DNA of 64,000 nucleotides from Eonycteris spelaea (GCA_003508835.1 PUFA01000092.1:6181501-6245500), one strand, 5' to 3'; shown: positions 20,800-33,996, counted from the stretch's first letter. The notes: generated by a model from the letters alone, not told the origin. Numbers and translations: made by a program.

Positions 20800-23700
20800 G
20801 GAAAGAGAGAAATAGATACTTTAGAAATAACTAACGCATGTTCTGTACTTTCCTTTATCTTGGCTGATGGGCATTAATAGAAATCAAACAAACCATTTGC
20901 AGTGCACAAATGACAATTTGTGATCTCTAATGTCTGCAGGCATCTTATTACATAAATTATTCTTCCCCACTTATATTTCACTCTCTACTCATTCCTTCAG
21001 TTTATTAGCTTGGTCAAAAATGTCTCTTCACAAAAACAAGTAAAACTTACTCAAACTAATGCCCCTTAACCATTACCTTGTTTATCTCCCCTCACATCCA
21101 ATCACTTGAAGTCTACATACAATATAAACCACAAAAATGTGAGACAAAAAAAGATCACTGAAACTCACAAGATTATCAATCACCACCCTTTAGGGGAATC
21201 TTAGCTGGGTAAAACTTTTCCAAGGCTTAATTTTCTCTAGAAAAACTTTTGTCATTAAAAACGTAAGCACTGAATCAAAAGCTAACTGAATCAAAACTGT
21301 GGTAATTTAATCTGGAATTCTAGACACATTTAGTGCATAATAATTGGTACCAACTGTCTTTTATGCAAGGATGGCAACTGTTTCGAAGTCCCAATACAGT
21401 CATTTCTAGTTTTGAAGGCAATGTTTTAAACTTCCTCAATCTGTTTCCATAACCAACGACATAAAGAAGATTTCAATGTAATACCAACTCATAAATGTTA
21501 GCTGGTGACCATGATCTAACTTGTACTTCAAAAATTAAGAGGCATCCTTAAAAATGTTAAAAAAAAATTTATTCACACTTTATATTGAAATATTTGTCTA
21601 AACTTCTAATTTCACTGGAGAAAATAGCAATAAAGTCTTCTCATAAAGATGACCATGAATGACTTCTGTTCATCTTCGATAATTATAGACCCAGCATATT
21701 CCCAGCTCTGTGTTCTACTTTTCCCTTTAATGCTTAAAAGAAGGGGAGAGAAACCCTTCCTTTTCTTTACCATTCTTTTGAGAAATACCAAGTTAGTAAA
21801 CTACTCCATACTGATCTGTTAATGGGAGCTAATAGCTGGTGGGGTACTAAAATAGTTTTTCAGAGATCTCTTAATTCACTAAATTTGCTAGTAAATCCAA
21901 TGGTGGAGATGATTTTTGGCACTCACAGTAGTTTGAGATATCTGGGAATAGACTGGATCTCAACCAAGAATGGCCTGAAGTTATTTGATTTATTTTAATG
22001 CTGTAAAAGATGATTCAATACAAAGATCAGGTCCTCATATCTCATATTTTTCAGGGAGTTGCCATCTTTACCTATAAGCAAAACAAATCAGGACTAGCTC
22101 AATGGGTATAAAAATTACACTAAATTCAATGAAGTGTATCTGCTGAGCACATTACATATATGGGCACTCTGATAGCTACTGCAGGGAATTAAAAAAAAAA
22201 AAGCAACTTAAAATCTAGCATGGGGAATAAGATAGACGCATAACTATTAACTGATGGGAAAAGGAAATTCTGCCATTAAAAAGACAATGGAATTGTGGAG
22301 CTACAAAAGAGAGAGATCACAATCGGCTGAAGGGATCAGAAGAAACTTGTATTTCGTGAAGAAATTTAAGGAAGAATAGAATTTTGTGGAACATCTGAAA
22401 GTAATCTTTTATTTCCATGATTGTCATTGTAGGGAAAAATTGTAAAAGACTTTGAAATAGAGCAAAAAGATTCCTGGATAACTTCCATGGGAAACTAGGT
22501 GAATTAGCTGATTCTACAGGATCAGTGGGCCTTTTACTGTCTTTGAACTATTTTACAACTCCATAATTTGTAGATTAACTGATAGCAATCCAAATAACTC
22601 CTATTCATAGACATTACATGTTTAAAGCAAATCTGCTTTCCGGCAGTCTTGTCCCTCCATGCCACCTAACATCAGTCCAGAGACATCAAGCAAACCCCTG
22701 GTGCCACAGACCCAACATCCAGGTTGTCAGCAGCCCTTCCACTGCCTTTTCCATTGAGGTCTCTCCTTGCAGAGCACGATGTCCAAGCATGCCCTGGTCT
22801 CTTTCCCAATGGAGCCCATAATTCCTGTCCATGTACCTTTCTCTTAGTCCTATCCCTAACACACAGGGATCACCCTGTTTCTTTTTTTGAATACACAGTT
22901 ATATTGACTTTTAGATCATGAATTCTAGATCATGAAGATACAAATGTTCATCCCTATCAGTTATCTTCTCTTTAATACCTGAAGCATAAAAAACCCTCTG
23001 AGGATAAGGAGAACTATAACACAAGGGATCATTATTAGTACCTTAGAGTTCTCTGAGTTTGAGGTGGTCTCATACGGTGAAATGTCCTTTTGTCTCTTAA
23101 TTTCGTCCATAGAACCCATGAAATTTTAATAAAAAATCAATACATTCTTGAAATATTTTTGGACATCACAGATATGCTTTTCTTGTTAATTTGAAGTGGC
23201 TTGAGGGCATGAAGCCCATGTCCAGCATCTAAGCTTATTCTATTTGCATGCCATAGACAAGAGTGGAGCAGAGATAAGTAGCCAGGTTCTGAGATGAGGG
23301 TCTTCTCACATATGGTTGCTATTGTTACTATTGGGCCTTATTATTCTACTTTTAAGAGCAGCATAAAACAGTGTCTCACACATTTTTAGAAAGCTCAAGA
23401 ACTAATAAAAACCAGAATAATATAGAAGGATTTTTTTACTACATCGCCAGGAAACTGAGTTAATGCCTGCCCAGAAAGGAAAGGGTGCCAACACAGACTA
23501 TATAATACTTAAATTGAATCTCCATATATGATTTGATTAAGATTCCTCCCCCACCCCCCATATTTGAGGTTGTAAGACAGTGTATGCATCATGACCTTGC
23601 ATTGCATCATGTTCTGGTTATGTAATCATAAAATAATTAAACTGCCTTCATAAAATTACATGAAAATTAAATGATTACCTTTTAGAAATAGGCTACTTGA

Positions 23701-24010
23701 TCACATTCGATTGCTGACGCATAATAAACCTAGTACCACTGGAGAAGGTTGGAAACAAGACACAAAGTGAGCATTGCTTGGCAATCTTCCACTGAAATTC
23801 CTGCTGTGGAAGATTAGCCCTTTCAAATAACAGCTGAAACTAAACTGGTATTTAATTTACAAATCTTTAATCAACAAGGATCCCAACAACCTCTTAAATT
23901 TCACTGCATGTCATTCTAACTACCAATTATGAAATAGCTGCTAATACCATTAATAAAAAAAAGGGGGTGGGGGGATACACAGAGATCACTATTCCGTTGC
24001 TGAAAGGAAA
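20800..24010. other. No gene identified
   Basis: Mostly unassigned AT-rich DNA. Short open frames at 22618-22921 in slightly GC-richer sequence have no recognisable motif or exon structure. No confident repeat assigned. Confidence 0.5.
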
Positions 24011-24018
24011 GTTCTATA

Positions 24019-24189
24019 AAGGCATACCTTGGAGATACTGTGGGTTCAGTTCCAGTCCTCAACAATAAAGCATTGCAATGAAGTGAGCTGTAATCTATTT
24101 GTAGGTGGAGAGTCTTGCCTTCAATTTGTAAAAAATGCAACATCTGTGAAGCATAATAAAGTGAAGCACAATAAAATGAGGTATGCCTG
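24019..24189 (+). mobile_element. Internally deleted Tigger1 (TcMar) element, second copy
   Basis: Left end 'aaggcataccttggagatac', right end 'gaggtatgcctg', flanked by TA on both sides (24017-24018 and 24190-24191), the mariner-type target duplication. The same internal junctions as in the copy at 4771-4928 are seen, so both descend from one deleted, mobilised form. No transposase coding sequence. Confidence 0.85.
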
Positions 24190-25370
24190 TAGTTCAGCTG
24201 AAATTAAGAACAGATATTTTGAGTCCTTTTCAACTGAAACTGATTTAGATAGGTATACCTCATTCAGTCACTCTCATTCTAATTAAAATATTGCAAAAGT
24301 ATAGCATCCTAAAAGCCATCATCCTGAAAAGTTATGTTCATTTTCATAGTTATGAGTATTTTTAATGAAGAGATTAAGACCAAAGAAACCCTTTCGTAAG
24401 TGTCAGGGAACTATGGAAGAAGATCAAATTTATTTCAGGAGAAATTTCCAGTTGTATCGAGATTAGGAATTTGGCCTGCTGATTTAGCAGATAAATATCT
24501 CAGCCTATATCACATGAGGTCTGAGAGTAGTGCATTTAACCACCTTCTACTATTTCAAGCATTTTAGACTTGCCGAATATGTTTTATATTTCCAATTTGG
24601 TTTTATGTCTATTAGTTTATCCACAAGACCATGACAGAATGAAAGAATGCACAATAGGAAGAGGTCCTGAAAAACTCAAAGAATCTGCCATAGCATGGTA
24701 AGAATCCACCTTGGTCACCAGTTGGAAAGCAGGCCATGATTGACACATGGATATCTGATCAGCCTCTCAGTGCTGGTCCCTGAGAACCTGGCTAAGAAAG
24801 GGTATGAAGGAAATAAAGGGGTTCTATGAAAAGTAACCTCACAGAGTGATCTGATCATAAATTCCTAACTGGGCAGGTACTGGTGGTAGTCGCTCCAGGC
24901 CTATAACTTCTTTAGTGAAAGGTTTTAAGCCAGTCTGTCCATTTTTCTTGTGCATCTAGGTTAACACACCCTTGAAATGCCAGAAGTAATACCATTCCAA
25001 GGGGGTAGTAACCCACAGAAGAGTATATAATCCTGTTAACTATCCTGTAATCCAATTCCCACCTTGCTTTCTCCCATCTTCCCTATGCCCCCTTCTTTGG
25101 AAACAGTAGCTGGTAAGTATGAATCAGGATAGAGACTTGGTCCTGGAAGTATCTGAAAATCAAAGCAAAGCCAGCCTCAGCTGAAAGTTAGAGGTATCTT
25201 TGAAAGGGCCAGCTGATCCTGGAAAACGCAAATAAATTACAGTAGTTTCTTTGCCTATTATTTTTCTAATTTTTGTTTTTCTTCTCTATGGGTAAGGGGG
25301 GACAGTTGTTTATTGGTTTTGAGCTTCGCTAACAGTGGGTCAGCTTCTAAAATTCTGTTAATGTCATCAT

Positions 25371-25416
25371 AGATATATATCTATAATAGATATATATCTA
25401 TTATAGACATATATCT
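25371..25416. repeat. AT-rich palindrome
   Basis: Bases 25380-25407 form a perfect 28-bp palindrome around 'aatagatatatatctatt'. Extended to 25371-25416 it is palindromic with one mismatched pair. Potential cruciform. Confidence 0.9.
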
Positions 25417-25880
25417 AAATGTAATTAAAGAAAACCTTTTTTCACATTCATATGTTTAAAATTTAAGAGTAATAGACTTAAGTGAGAATAGTTAGAAAAG
25501 GGTAGCACTGTTATATTTTAAGTGGCATGTTCACTGCAGTTTTCTTAGATTATTAACATTTTTCTATTCTCAGCTAAAATCAGTGTTTCATTTTAGTGGG
25601 ACAGACAGAAGCGGAGTGGAAAAGTCTAAAAGTTAAAAATACCAAGGTAATAATTCCTTGGATTTTGTTTTTACCTTTTTTTGGCTCTCCGAAAAGCAGA
25701 TTAGAGCTTAAAACTCTCAGTGACACCAAAAAGAGCCCCCATGATTATATTATTTCCATAGGAGAAAAACAAAACTAGAATTAACCCTAGAGAGTCCAAA
25801 TCAGTCCCTAATAGCAGCAGTTATTGTCCTGGCTCATTTAAACAAACTCCTAGATGAAACAGAACTTTTTAATGTATCTG

Positions 25881-25894
25881 CCACAAGATGGCAC
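25881..25894 (+). promoter_or_regulatory. CTCF-like motif
   Basis: CCACAAGATGGCAC, sharing 13 bases with the copy at 10867 and in the same orientation. No recognised repeat surrounds it. Confidence 0.35.
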
Positions 25895-26366
25895 TATATA
25901 AACGCCTTTACTTTCACTTTTCCCATCTTCCCAAAGAGCAGTCAAGAAGGAGGCAAAATATTAGATAAGGCAATCCATTTAGTCTTTTTGAAATTGCTAT
26001 AGTTTATTAATTAAACTCAATCTTTAAATTATAAGCCTAAGCATTTTGTAATAATTTGTCAATACCTTACTTAATTCTCTATCAGCGAGTACAGCTCTAT
26101 TGGTGAGAGACTGGCTCAAAAGCAGCTTTAGGTCTGTTATTTGCAGATAGGAAACTGAATAATAAGAAGGTGAGAAAGTTGATAATATGTGAGAGAGCAG
26201 ACAGGAAAAAGAAATGCATATACAAGAAAATGGATAATCTTGAATTTTCTTTGGTTTCCATTAAAACTGCCAGTGCCTCAGAAGATTGTCAGTTTAATGT
26301 TCTTTCAGTAGTATTACAATTTATTCTTTTGTTACATGAGGAGGATTGGAAACAAAAAGGCCCAGG

Positions 26367-26380
26367 CCAGCAGGAGGCAC
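26367..26380 (+). promoter_or_regulatory. CTCF-like motif
   Basis: CCAGCAGGAGGCAC fits the CTCF core apart from one base, 486 bp after the previous site and in the same orientation. Confidence 0.3.
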
Positions 26381-26699
26381 AGGAAGAGATTACATATAGA
26401 AATAATTCTGTAGCTCTTGTATCAGGAGAGGGTTTGTCTTGTAATATTTAAGTTTGCACAAAGAAATCTTTGGTTGGTTGTCAAAAAAAAAAAAAAGCAA
26501 AATTGTGAAGTTAGAAAGAAGAGAGAGAAAGGAAGAAAACATTTGATGAAAATATATGATGAAAAGCCAGATGCATGATAACTGCAGTGTCTGTATTTGT
26601 TTGTTTGTTTTTTAAGAGCTGAGAATGGAGAATGATGGGTTTAGGGAGCAGGTAAGGAATGGAAAGCAGTTTGGAAAAGCAGTTAGGTGTATGCATACC

Positions 26700-26960
26700 T
26701 GGGGAGCTGAAAACATCATTCTGTCATACCCCAACAGAATGTGGTTTCTGTGACAGGCGGTTGGTGGGAGTAACCCAGGTCACCTGCCTGAGGCAGGCTG
26801 CAGCTTCTCGAATCCTCTTCCCAGGAGCGGGCAGCTGTTCCACAGAGCTGAGGCGCCAGATGCTGTTTCCTCCCTGCAAGAGACGAAAGGACACTGAGGG
26901 GAAATTTAAAGACATCAAAGGCCTGAGTGGACAACCATGTCCCTGTAGCTGGCAATTCTA
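26700..26960. other. GC-elevated non-repetitive segment, possible regulatory element
   Basis: Locally GC-rich DNA in AT-rich surroundings, with several E-box-type sequences (CAGGTCACCTG region near 26778, CAGCTG near 26830). Open frames on both strands reflect composition. No known repeat recognised. Function is inference. Confidence 0.3.
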
Positions 26961-27925
26961 CTAGTACAGTAAGGCCAGGGAGGAATGGAGAGATGAAGGA
27001 GATGGAATATTCTGATTAGAATGGGAGTGGGAGTGGAAAGAGCTGATCTGAATGAGCCTTCTTCCAGCACATAGTCATTCAGTAAACAATTTTTTTTCTT
27101 CCTTTGTATTTTAGCTTACAAACATTGGCTCCTCTGAAAAGGTCACCCCATTATGCAGACAAAATTTGTGACTCTCAGCAGCTGGGAATACCTTGGAACC
27201 AAAGAGAACAGTTAGGAGAGAGAGAAAAACCAGAATCATTGTTAAGCCAAATATGGGAGAAAGATTAACCTCTAAATTTTTTTTAAGGACAAAAATACAT
27301 TTCTCTTTAATTCATAACCTTAATAAATTCTACTTATCATTTACAATAATTCTAAGGTGTTCTAAAGACACTTTTATATTAGAAAAGAGTATCATATTAG
27401 TTTAAATTACTTTAGGAAGAAAATGCCCTATTCTACTGCTAGAAGTTATAGAAAATCCACAGGGGATTTTTTTTTTTTTACTCTTACTAATGAAGAAAGA
27501 ATCTAATAAGGATTGCTGAATTCTGGAGATCAGAGAATTGTGTTTATACCCACAATAAAATGTTAGGATACTACATCTGAAAAGCCTTGGTTCATTTATT
27601 TTGACACAAATATTTTAAATAATTTCATTTTCTTGGTAAATGGTCTGTAGACTCTTCAAAGTGTTATTAGCTAAATTATTATTAATGTGAATTCAATCAA
27701 TGCATCTCATAATTTTGCTGAGAAATGAGATGTGAACACTGCATTTTATGGTAGCAAGAACTGGTAACATTATATCTGGTCCATAGTACGTGCTCAAAAA
27801 AGGAATAAAAGAAAATGTTGAAAGTACAGGGGAATTTATTCGCAAGTGTTTCATAAGACAGGAATAGAAGTGAGAGTGGCTAAACTTACAGAGGAGATAT
27901 TTATAATAGCAACATAGATTAATTA
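26961..27925. other. No gene identified
   Basis: AT-rich, no recognised repeat. The open stretches show no known protein. Confidence 0.5.
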
Positions 27926-27929
27926 AGTC

Positions 27930-28080
27930 CTCTGTATTCATTATTTTATTTAACCCTTGCAACAGACTTCATGAAGTTTGAATTATCCCCATTTTATGAT
28001 GAAGAAAATTAAAGGTCAGAGAGACTAAGTAATTGCCCAAAGCCACATAGTGCATGAGTGGCACAGTCTGGTCTGTCTTC
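27930..28080 (-). repeat. MIR SINE, reverse orientation
   Basis: 'ccccattttatgatgaagaa', 'gtcagagagactaagtaatt' and 'gcccaaagccacatagtg' in the usual reversed MIR order. Confidence 0.65.
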
Positions 28081-28784
28081 ACATTCACCTCATTTTACTT
28101 ACTTTTATCTAGAGGTAGAGGTTTTTGACGTGGACAGACAATATGAAAAAAGTGATTTAGAAAAACTGGCTTCCAGTATATTATTACTGATGGAGAAGGG
28201 GTTGGACAAGAAATACTGAGAAGGTTTATATTATTATTAAAACTGTTCATGGACCCAACCAACTCCAAAGTTCCCTTTGGAATATGATATGTAGTAGACA
28301 TGACTTTCTCATAGCTCTCACTCCCTCAAATACTCTGGATTTTGAGATTTGTAGGGAGAACAAGGTAGTATAGAGGTTTGGGCCTAATTTTGTTTTTGTT
28401 TTGCTTTGTTTTGTTTTACATATTTATTAGTGAGATATGAGTGAATATGTGATCCTAGGAAATTCAGAAGAAAAATAAATTCAGTCCAGATCACATCTGA
28501 AACCCTGAATTCCAGAGGAATTTCAATTATGAAAAGGAGAACCCTTAAAAGATAAGAAAGTTTGAAAAGGGTCCTAGGGCTGAAAGCTTTATGAATTTTA
28601 AAGTATGTGTGTATGTATGTGGGTTTGGGGAAGTGTTCAGGGTTAAATTTTAGTATATTAGAATCAGATATGCAAAGAAGTATAGCTTTCTTACTTCCTA
28701 TAACTGGGGTGAGAAGTAGGTAAAGAAATGCAGTGTTCACATCTCATTTCTTAATAATAAGAAATACATTAAAATTTTTTTAAC

Positions 28785-28860
28785 TTTTAAAAATTGTGGT
28801 AAAATATACTAACAATTAACCATGTTAAGTGTACATTTCAGTGGCAGAACAATAGACACT
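28785..28860 (-). repeat. L1 3'UTR fragment, reverse orientation
   Basis: 'attgtggtaaaatatactaa' and 'aagtgtacatttcagtggca' match the reverse of an old L1 3'UTR. Confidence 0.45.
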
Positions 28861-31075
28861 TTCACTTGCCAATTAAAATAACTTCTGGATTAAACAGTTG
28901 TGTTTAGGTAAATATTCTGTCAATTCAAAGGTCAGCTCCCTCCTGGGGATGTTCCTCCATCTTTGTTTTTCTACTCAAGATAGTGTCTGTAGGGGAAAAC
29001 ACTCTTGGCAATGAAACCACTTGGCATTTATTAATTATATTCTATTGGTCTTTGCTACCTTGTGGATAAAGTTGTCTCTAGACTGACTGGTGGGCACTGA
29101 AGTGTAACTGGAAGGTCCACTGTGCCTCTCTAGCTATTCTCACCAACATCTTCCCTCAAAGCCCCAACACGAGGTGTACATCCAACTTCCGACCATCTTC
29201 TCCTGGAAGAGGAGAGACTTCTTTTTCTTCCTCCCTGGAAGGGATTTCCTCTATGTTATATCCTTCTTCTTCCTCTCAGCACTAAGCACAGTAGCTCAGC
29301 CTTCATCGTGGATGAATTGTCCTCTCCACAACTGAAAGAACCTCTGATTTGAGTCTGCCTAGTATAACTTTTAATGGGGGAGCTTGGGAACAAGAATTAT
29401 TGAGGACCAAACAGCACCAAAATATTATCCTTATTATACACATAAATAAAACTTTAAAATTGACAACCTTGGATCAATGACTGTATAACATCTTTACCGA
29501 ATCCCAAATAAACCCAATCTTAAAAGAAAAAAGAGTAGAAAACCAACCTTTTTTTTTTTCCCCAGAAAACAAACCGAAAGAAAACAATTCACTTATTTAA
29601 ATATTTATGAGTCTCTTCTATGTGCTTGCCATGCATCTTACTAACTATAGGTCCAAGAACTGGGTTTATCAAATGAGGCGGAACTTCCAAAGTGAGTTAT
29701 GATTTCACACTAACAAGATTTAATTTGAAATAACATATTCTTCTACTTTTGACAATAGAAGCGCATGATTAAGTCTATAGGTCTTGATTAAATACCACAG
29801 AATACATGTTCTTTATTTTTATAAGAACAACTTTTGAAAAGTGAAAACATATTACCTTCCTAGCACCTAGAATAATTTTGGAAGTTTTTCTCATTTCAAA
29901 ATAATAATTATATTTAGAATCTTTGTCTTTAAAATTTCCATGAAAGTTTTCTCTGATGATATAATCATTATATTCCAATGTTTTTAAGAAGTATTAACCT
30001 TCTATATTTGATAATTACCTATTAATATACTGAATTAAGAATATTAAGAATAAAAGCTTTCTTAATGTTTAATATTCACTTTTGACATTTTGTCTTCTTG
30101 GATGAAACAATGTGAACTAAAGATAGCTATCGATTTAATTAAAACAGCAATATAGTTGAGTTTTGTTAATATTGAGATTAGTTGGACACTGATATATCAG
30201 GCATAGCTGGTTAATTTACATTAATATTGGGACAAGAACAATTTTTATAAACAACATTTATACTTTGGGTTTTCCAGAGGTCTTTTAATATGGAAAGGGA
30301 AAGAGATCAAAAGATAATGGAAAGAACATGGGTTCTAACAGAAAGAATTCATCTGAAAAGGACAGAAAGTACAGAGACGTGGTTAACCCCAGCTGCACCA
30401 AACCACACTGGAGAGAAAAATGTTAACACCTTTGCTTAGATTTTTGCAATTTTCCTGGTTGTTCTGACCTATTCTGCTGCTGGTAGGTTAATATGTTTAT
30501 TTTTATTAACTTAAATTTGTTCTATCCTTCTGCAAGTAGCACTATCAGTCAAGTAAGGAATTGGGCAATGTGTGTTCTAAGAACCCGGTAGATTTTTGTG
30601 GTTGCTGCTTGTCAATTTGAAACTAAGCTGTACCAAAAAGCTTTAGTTTTCCTCTACTCCCTCACATGCTCTACCTGACCTCAGTCCTTCACAATAGACC
30701 ACCAAAAAGGGGGGAAGTCTCTGATCCTTTTCAAATCTATTGTAGGCAAATGGATCATTACATACTGAATACCAACTTTGAGAAACTACACAAGCCTTTA
30801 CCTTCCTTTATATTTTCCCAAATATTGATCATTTTTCATTTCCTACCTTGAGGGAAAGTGTGTGATGGGTAGAAAGCAGCAAGCCAAGTGTCTCCGGGGT
30901 TACGATAAAATGAGAAACAACCCCCCAGGTATTGGAACATCAATGAAGAGTGCACAATAGGTATGAATAGTTGGTGGCATCTAGAATTGAGCAGTTGCTA
31001 TGACCTAAGATCCTTGGAGAGCTATAATTATGGTGGATGTATTCTAGTAAAATTGTGAGAGGGCTAATTTAGGAA
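28861..31075. other. No gene identified
   Basis: A slightly GC-richer, pyrimidine-rich stretch at about 28930-29350 and otherwise AT-rich DNA. No assignment possible. Confidence 0.5.
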
Positions 31076-31079
31076 ATAA

Positions 31080-31265
31080 TAATAGCTAAGATTTATAGAG
31101 TACTTCCCATGTACAAGGCATTTTTCTAACAAACATTATTTAATTTTTGCAATTCCATTGTGAGAGATATACTGTCATTATTGTTGTTTTAAAATAAGGA
31201 AAATGAGGCACAGAAAGGTAAACTGTTTAACAGCACACAGTAACTGGTGGACAGTTACAGTCATG
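31080..31265 (-). repeat. MIR SINE, reverse orientation
   Basis: 'agagtacttcccatgtacaa', 'aaataaggaaaatgaggcac' and 'agaaaggtaaactgttta' in reversed MIR order. Confidence 0.65.
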
Positions 31266-31309
31266 CAGACCGATACACATTTACTCTCTAAACAATGTGT
31301 CACCAAATC

Positions 31310-31715
31310 ATGGTAGACTTTAGTTCGTTCAAATAAACTGGAATGCAGAAATAAACCCTCACATATATGTGTCAAATGATCTTGGACAAAAGTATTAAGA
31401 ACACTCAATAGGGAGAAGAGAGTCTCTTCAGCAAATGGTACTGGGAAAACTGGATATCCACATGCCAAAAAAAAAAAAAAAAAAGACTGAAACTGGACTC
31501 ATCTTATACCATGTATAAAAATTAACTCAAAATGGATTAAAAGACCTAAATTTGAGATCTCAAACTATAAAACTCCTCAAAGAAAATGTAGGGAAAAACT
31601 TCATGACAAAGTGAATATAGTTAATACTACTGAACTCTACAGTTAAAAAATTAATATGATAAATTTTATGTTAAATGCTTTTTACCACAAAGAAAAACTG
31701 AGGGATAGGGGAATA
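31310..31715 (+). mobile_element. Old L1 ORF2 fragment with 3' end
   Basis: ORF2-like text 'gtctcttcagcaaatggtac', '...gaaaactggatatccacatg' and 'ttaactcaaaatggattaaa', then a 3'UTR piece 'ttaatatgataaattttatg'. A run of 18 A lies at 31467-31484. Truncated and broken. Confidence 0.65.
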
Positions 31716-33380
31716 GGGATTTGGGGATGATAACAAAGACAGGAATCTTTCCAGGAGAGCTGAGAATAGAGTTTGGTTGTTGGTTAATGCACTTATGCCT
31801 CATTAATATTCAACAATGATTAGATTATATCACTTTCTTTCTCACTGATGTCACATAATTATTATTGGGGCTAGGTTTTCCCCTCCCATTTGTGCAGGCC
31901 CGAGACAGTTCCCAAAATGAGACTGTCATGCAGAGATGTATTGTAAGGGAGCATTGGAAGAATAAGAAAGGTAGTAAGACCATTGGAAAATCAGTGAGGA
32001 GGGGACATTATTCTGCCCAAGATAAGAAAGTTATAGAGAAAAACAAGTTGGTGATCACTAGCAGAGTCTTAAGTTCCCTTCCCCTTAGCAAAGCAGAGAG
32101 AGACCTCATCTTTCTCCAGGTTCCACAGCCAACTGTTTCGTTTATTTAATGGCTTGCCAGAAGGAGATGAGTGAATAGTTAGTTAACAACCAGAGAAATG
32201 GAGTAAGAGCTTCTAGAGCAGAGAGATGATTCCAGAGACCAAGAGCTAATGGGAATTTTTCATCACTTTCAAGATTCATTATGTGAAGAGTTCCAGAAAG
32301 CGCTGGGAAGTTGAATATAAAAGTAACTGCAAATCAGCATCTGCCACAGCTTCTCAGGAAGGCAATGTGTCAGAGATTGTGGCTGAAGCAAATGGGCTCT
32401 ATAGACAGGTTGCTCAGGAACCCCCGGGATCTCTTAGAGAATAATCTCTTTGTATTTGATAGTTTGCTATGTAGAACCTTCTGTTAATTAAATCTTTTAA
32501 TATAACGCTGTGACAAGGTTCTCATGTTGAATATCAAATATTTCTAGGTTTGGGGGAAGAAGAAGAACAGGGAGGGAATTTTAAAATACTGGATATTATT
32601 ATATAAAATTAATTACCTGCAGGGAATTTATAAAAAAATTGATTATAAGGATGACTGTCTTCACCTGCGATTTTTCTATTCTTTATTATATGTGTTTCTA
32701 GCTGCCGACTCAATATGATAGTCTTTAGACTCTCATAGTCTTTAAAGAACTTTTAAAGGACTTTAAAGTTCTTGCTTCTGTGTTAAATAAAGATTAACCA
32801 TTAATCTCTCTCTTGGTATATATTTTTTTAGCATAATGCAAAGTCATATCATTTAATGGCTAATAAACTTTTTTCTGATAAACTTTTTTTTCTTTCTTTT
32901 ATCTCTTTGACAGAATAGCAAGGTTGATACTATCATAATAGATATACATGCACACATAGGGAGACTACTTTGCATGAACTGTCAGCCATGTTTCCAGCAC
33001 AGCTGAGGTTTCAGATGCCGGCAACCCATGTCCGACTGCAAATGCATGAGAGACTCCAAGAGACAACTACCTGGTTGCTATATTAGTGTTGGGGTAATTC
33101 ATTATGTAGTAATAACAATCAGAATAGCCAGTAACAGAACCCACGTCTGTTGGATGCCAATGCTCATCTAAAGGAATGCATCTTACTGCTTTCCTTAACT
33201 CTTTGATACTGTTACTACTTTTCCAGAATAAAATCTAGTATGAGACTCAGTATATAATTACATATTTAGCTATTTAATTAAGTTAGAATGGCCATAGTTC
33301 TTTGAGTTCTGCAAAAATTTCCCTGAATTCTATTCTATTTCCTAACAAAACAGAGACTCATTATTTTACAAATAATGGTC
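31716..33380. other. No gene identified
   Basis: Includes a 94-codon open stretch (31865-32149) with no recognisable motif. Otherwise featureless. Confidence 0.45.
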
Positions 33381-33384
33381 AAAG

Positions 33385-33470
33385 TCTCATTCACTTAACC
33401 AATATTTCTTGAGTACCTACTATATGTCAGGCAGTGTAAAAACTGCTGTTGATACGAAAATGAATTAGCA
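33385..33470 (-). repeat. L2-type 3' end fragment, reverse orientation
   Basis: 'ttgagtacctactatatgtc' followed by 'aggcagtg' is the reverse of a LINE2-type 3' end. Confidence 0.5.
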
Positions 33471-33861
33471 TGAACTTTCATTTTGTCAATGATAGAGGGC
33501 TGGGAGAAAATGGGGAAAGATGCACATATAAACAAATAAGACAACAAAATAAGAAGAGTTCTGTAATAGAGGAAAGCACCAAAGAAATGCCAGCTGAGAA
33601 GTCTAAAAATTTAGTTTCTTGGGTGGCTGGAGGAAGGAGGGGAGGAGAATGGAGTAAGGAAAAGGCTTCCTGGGATAGATAATCTACAATATTAACCTCA
33701 AGTTCCTTAGTCAAGACTCCTTGAGTACTCACCAGTCCGAGGAAGGAGGCTGGAGAGAAGAATCCAAAGGGCAAAAGCTGAGATCTCAGATTTTCTAGAA
33801 AAGCACCTCAAGAAGGATGTTGAGCTTGAGAGAATCCAGAAGTAGGCCTCGAGATGCTACA

Positions 33862-33996
33862 TTTCTTTTTTGAAGCCTACAGCACCCGGTATTCCTAGCT
33901 GGTTGGTCTCCCATCCAAATACTAACGAGGCCCAATCCTGCTTAGCTTCCGAGATCAGACAAGATCGGGCATGTTCAGGGTGGCATGGCTGGAGAC
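33862..33996 (-). mobile_element. 5S rRNA-derived retroposon (MEG-RS-like)
   Basis: The reverse strand of 33996-33873 reads almost as a complete vertebrate 5S rRNA: a start GTCTCCAGCCATGCCACC, the internal promoter block with GGAAGCTAAGCAGGATTGG, TGGATGGGAGACC, and the end ACCGGGTGCTGTAGGCTT. A short A-rich tail follows (33862-33872). Differences from 5S occur in several positions, so it is a retroposed copy, not a working 5S gene (those are clustered). Megabats carry 5S-derived SINEs (MEG-RS, MEG-RL). A plain 5S pseudogene is the alternative. A target duplication was not clear. Confidence 0.8.

Noticed and set aside
33873..33996. A functional 5S rRNA gene
   Set aside because: Several substitutions, a retroposon-like tail, and solitary location. 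Working 5S genes lie in tandem arrays.
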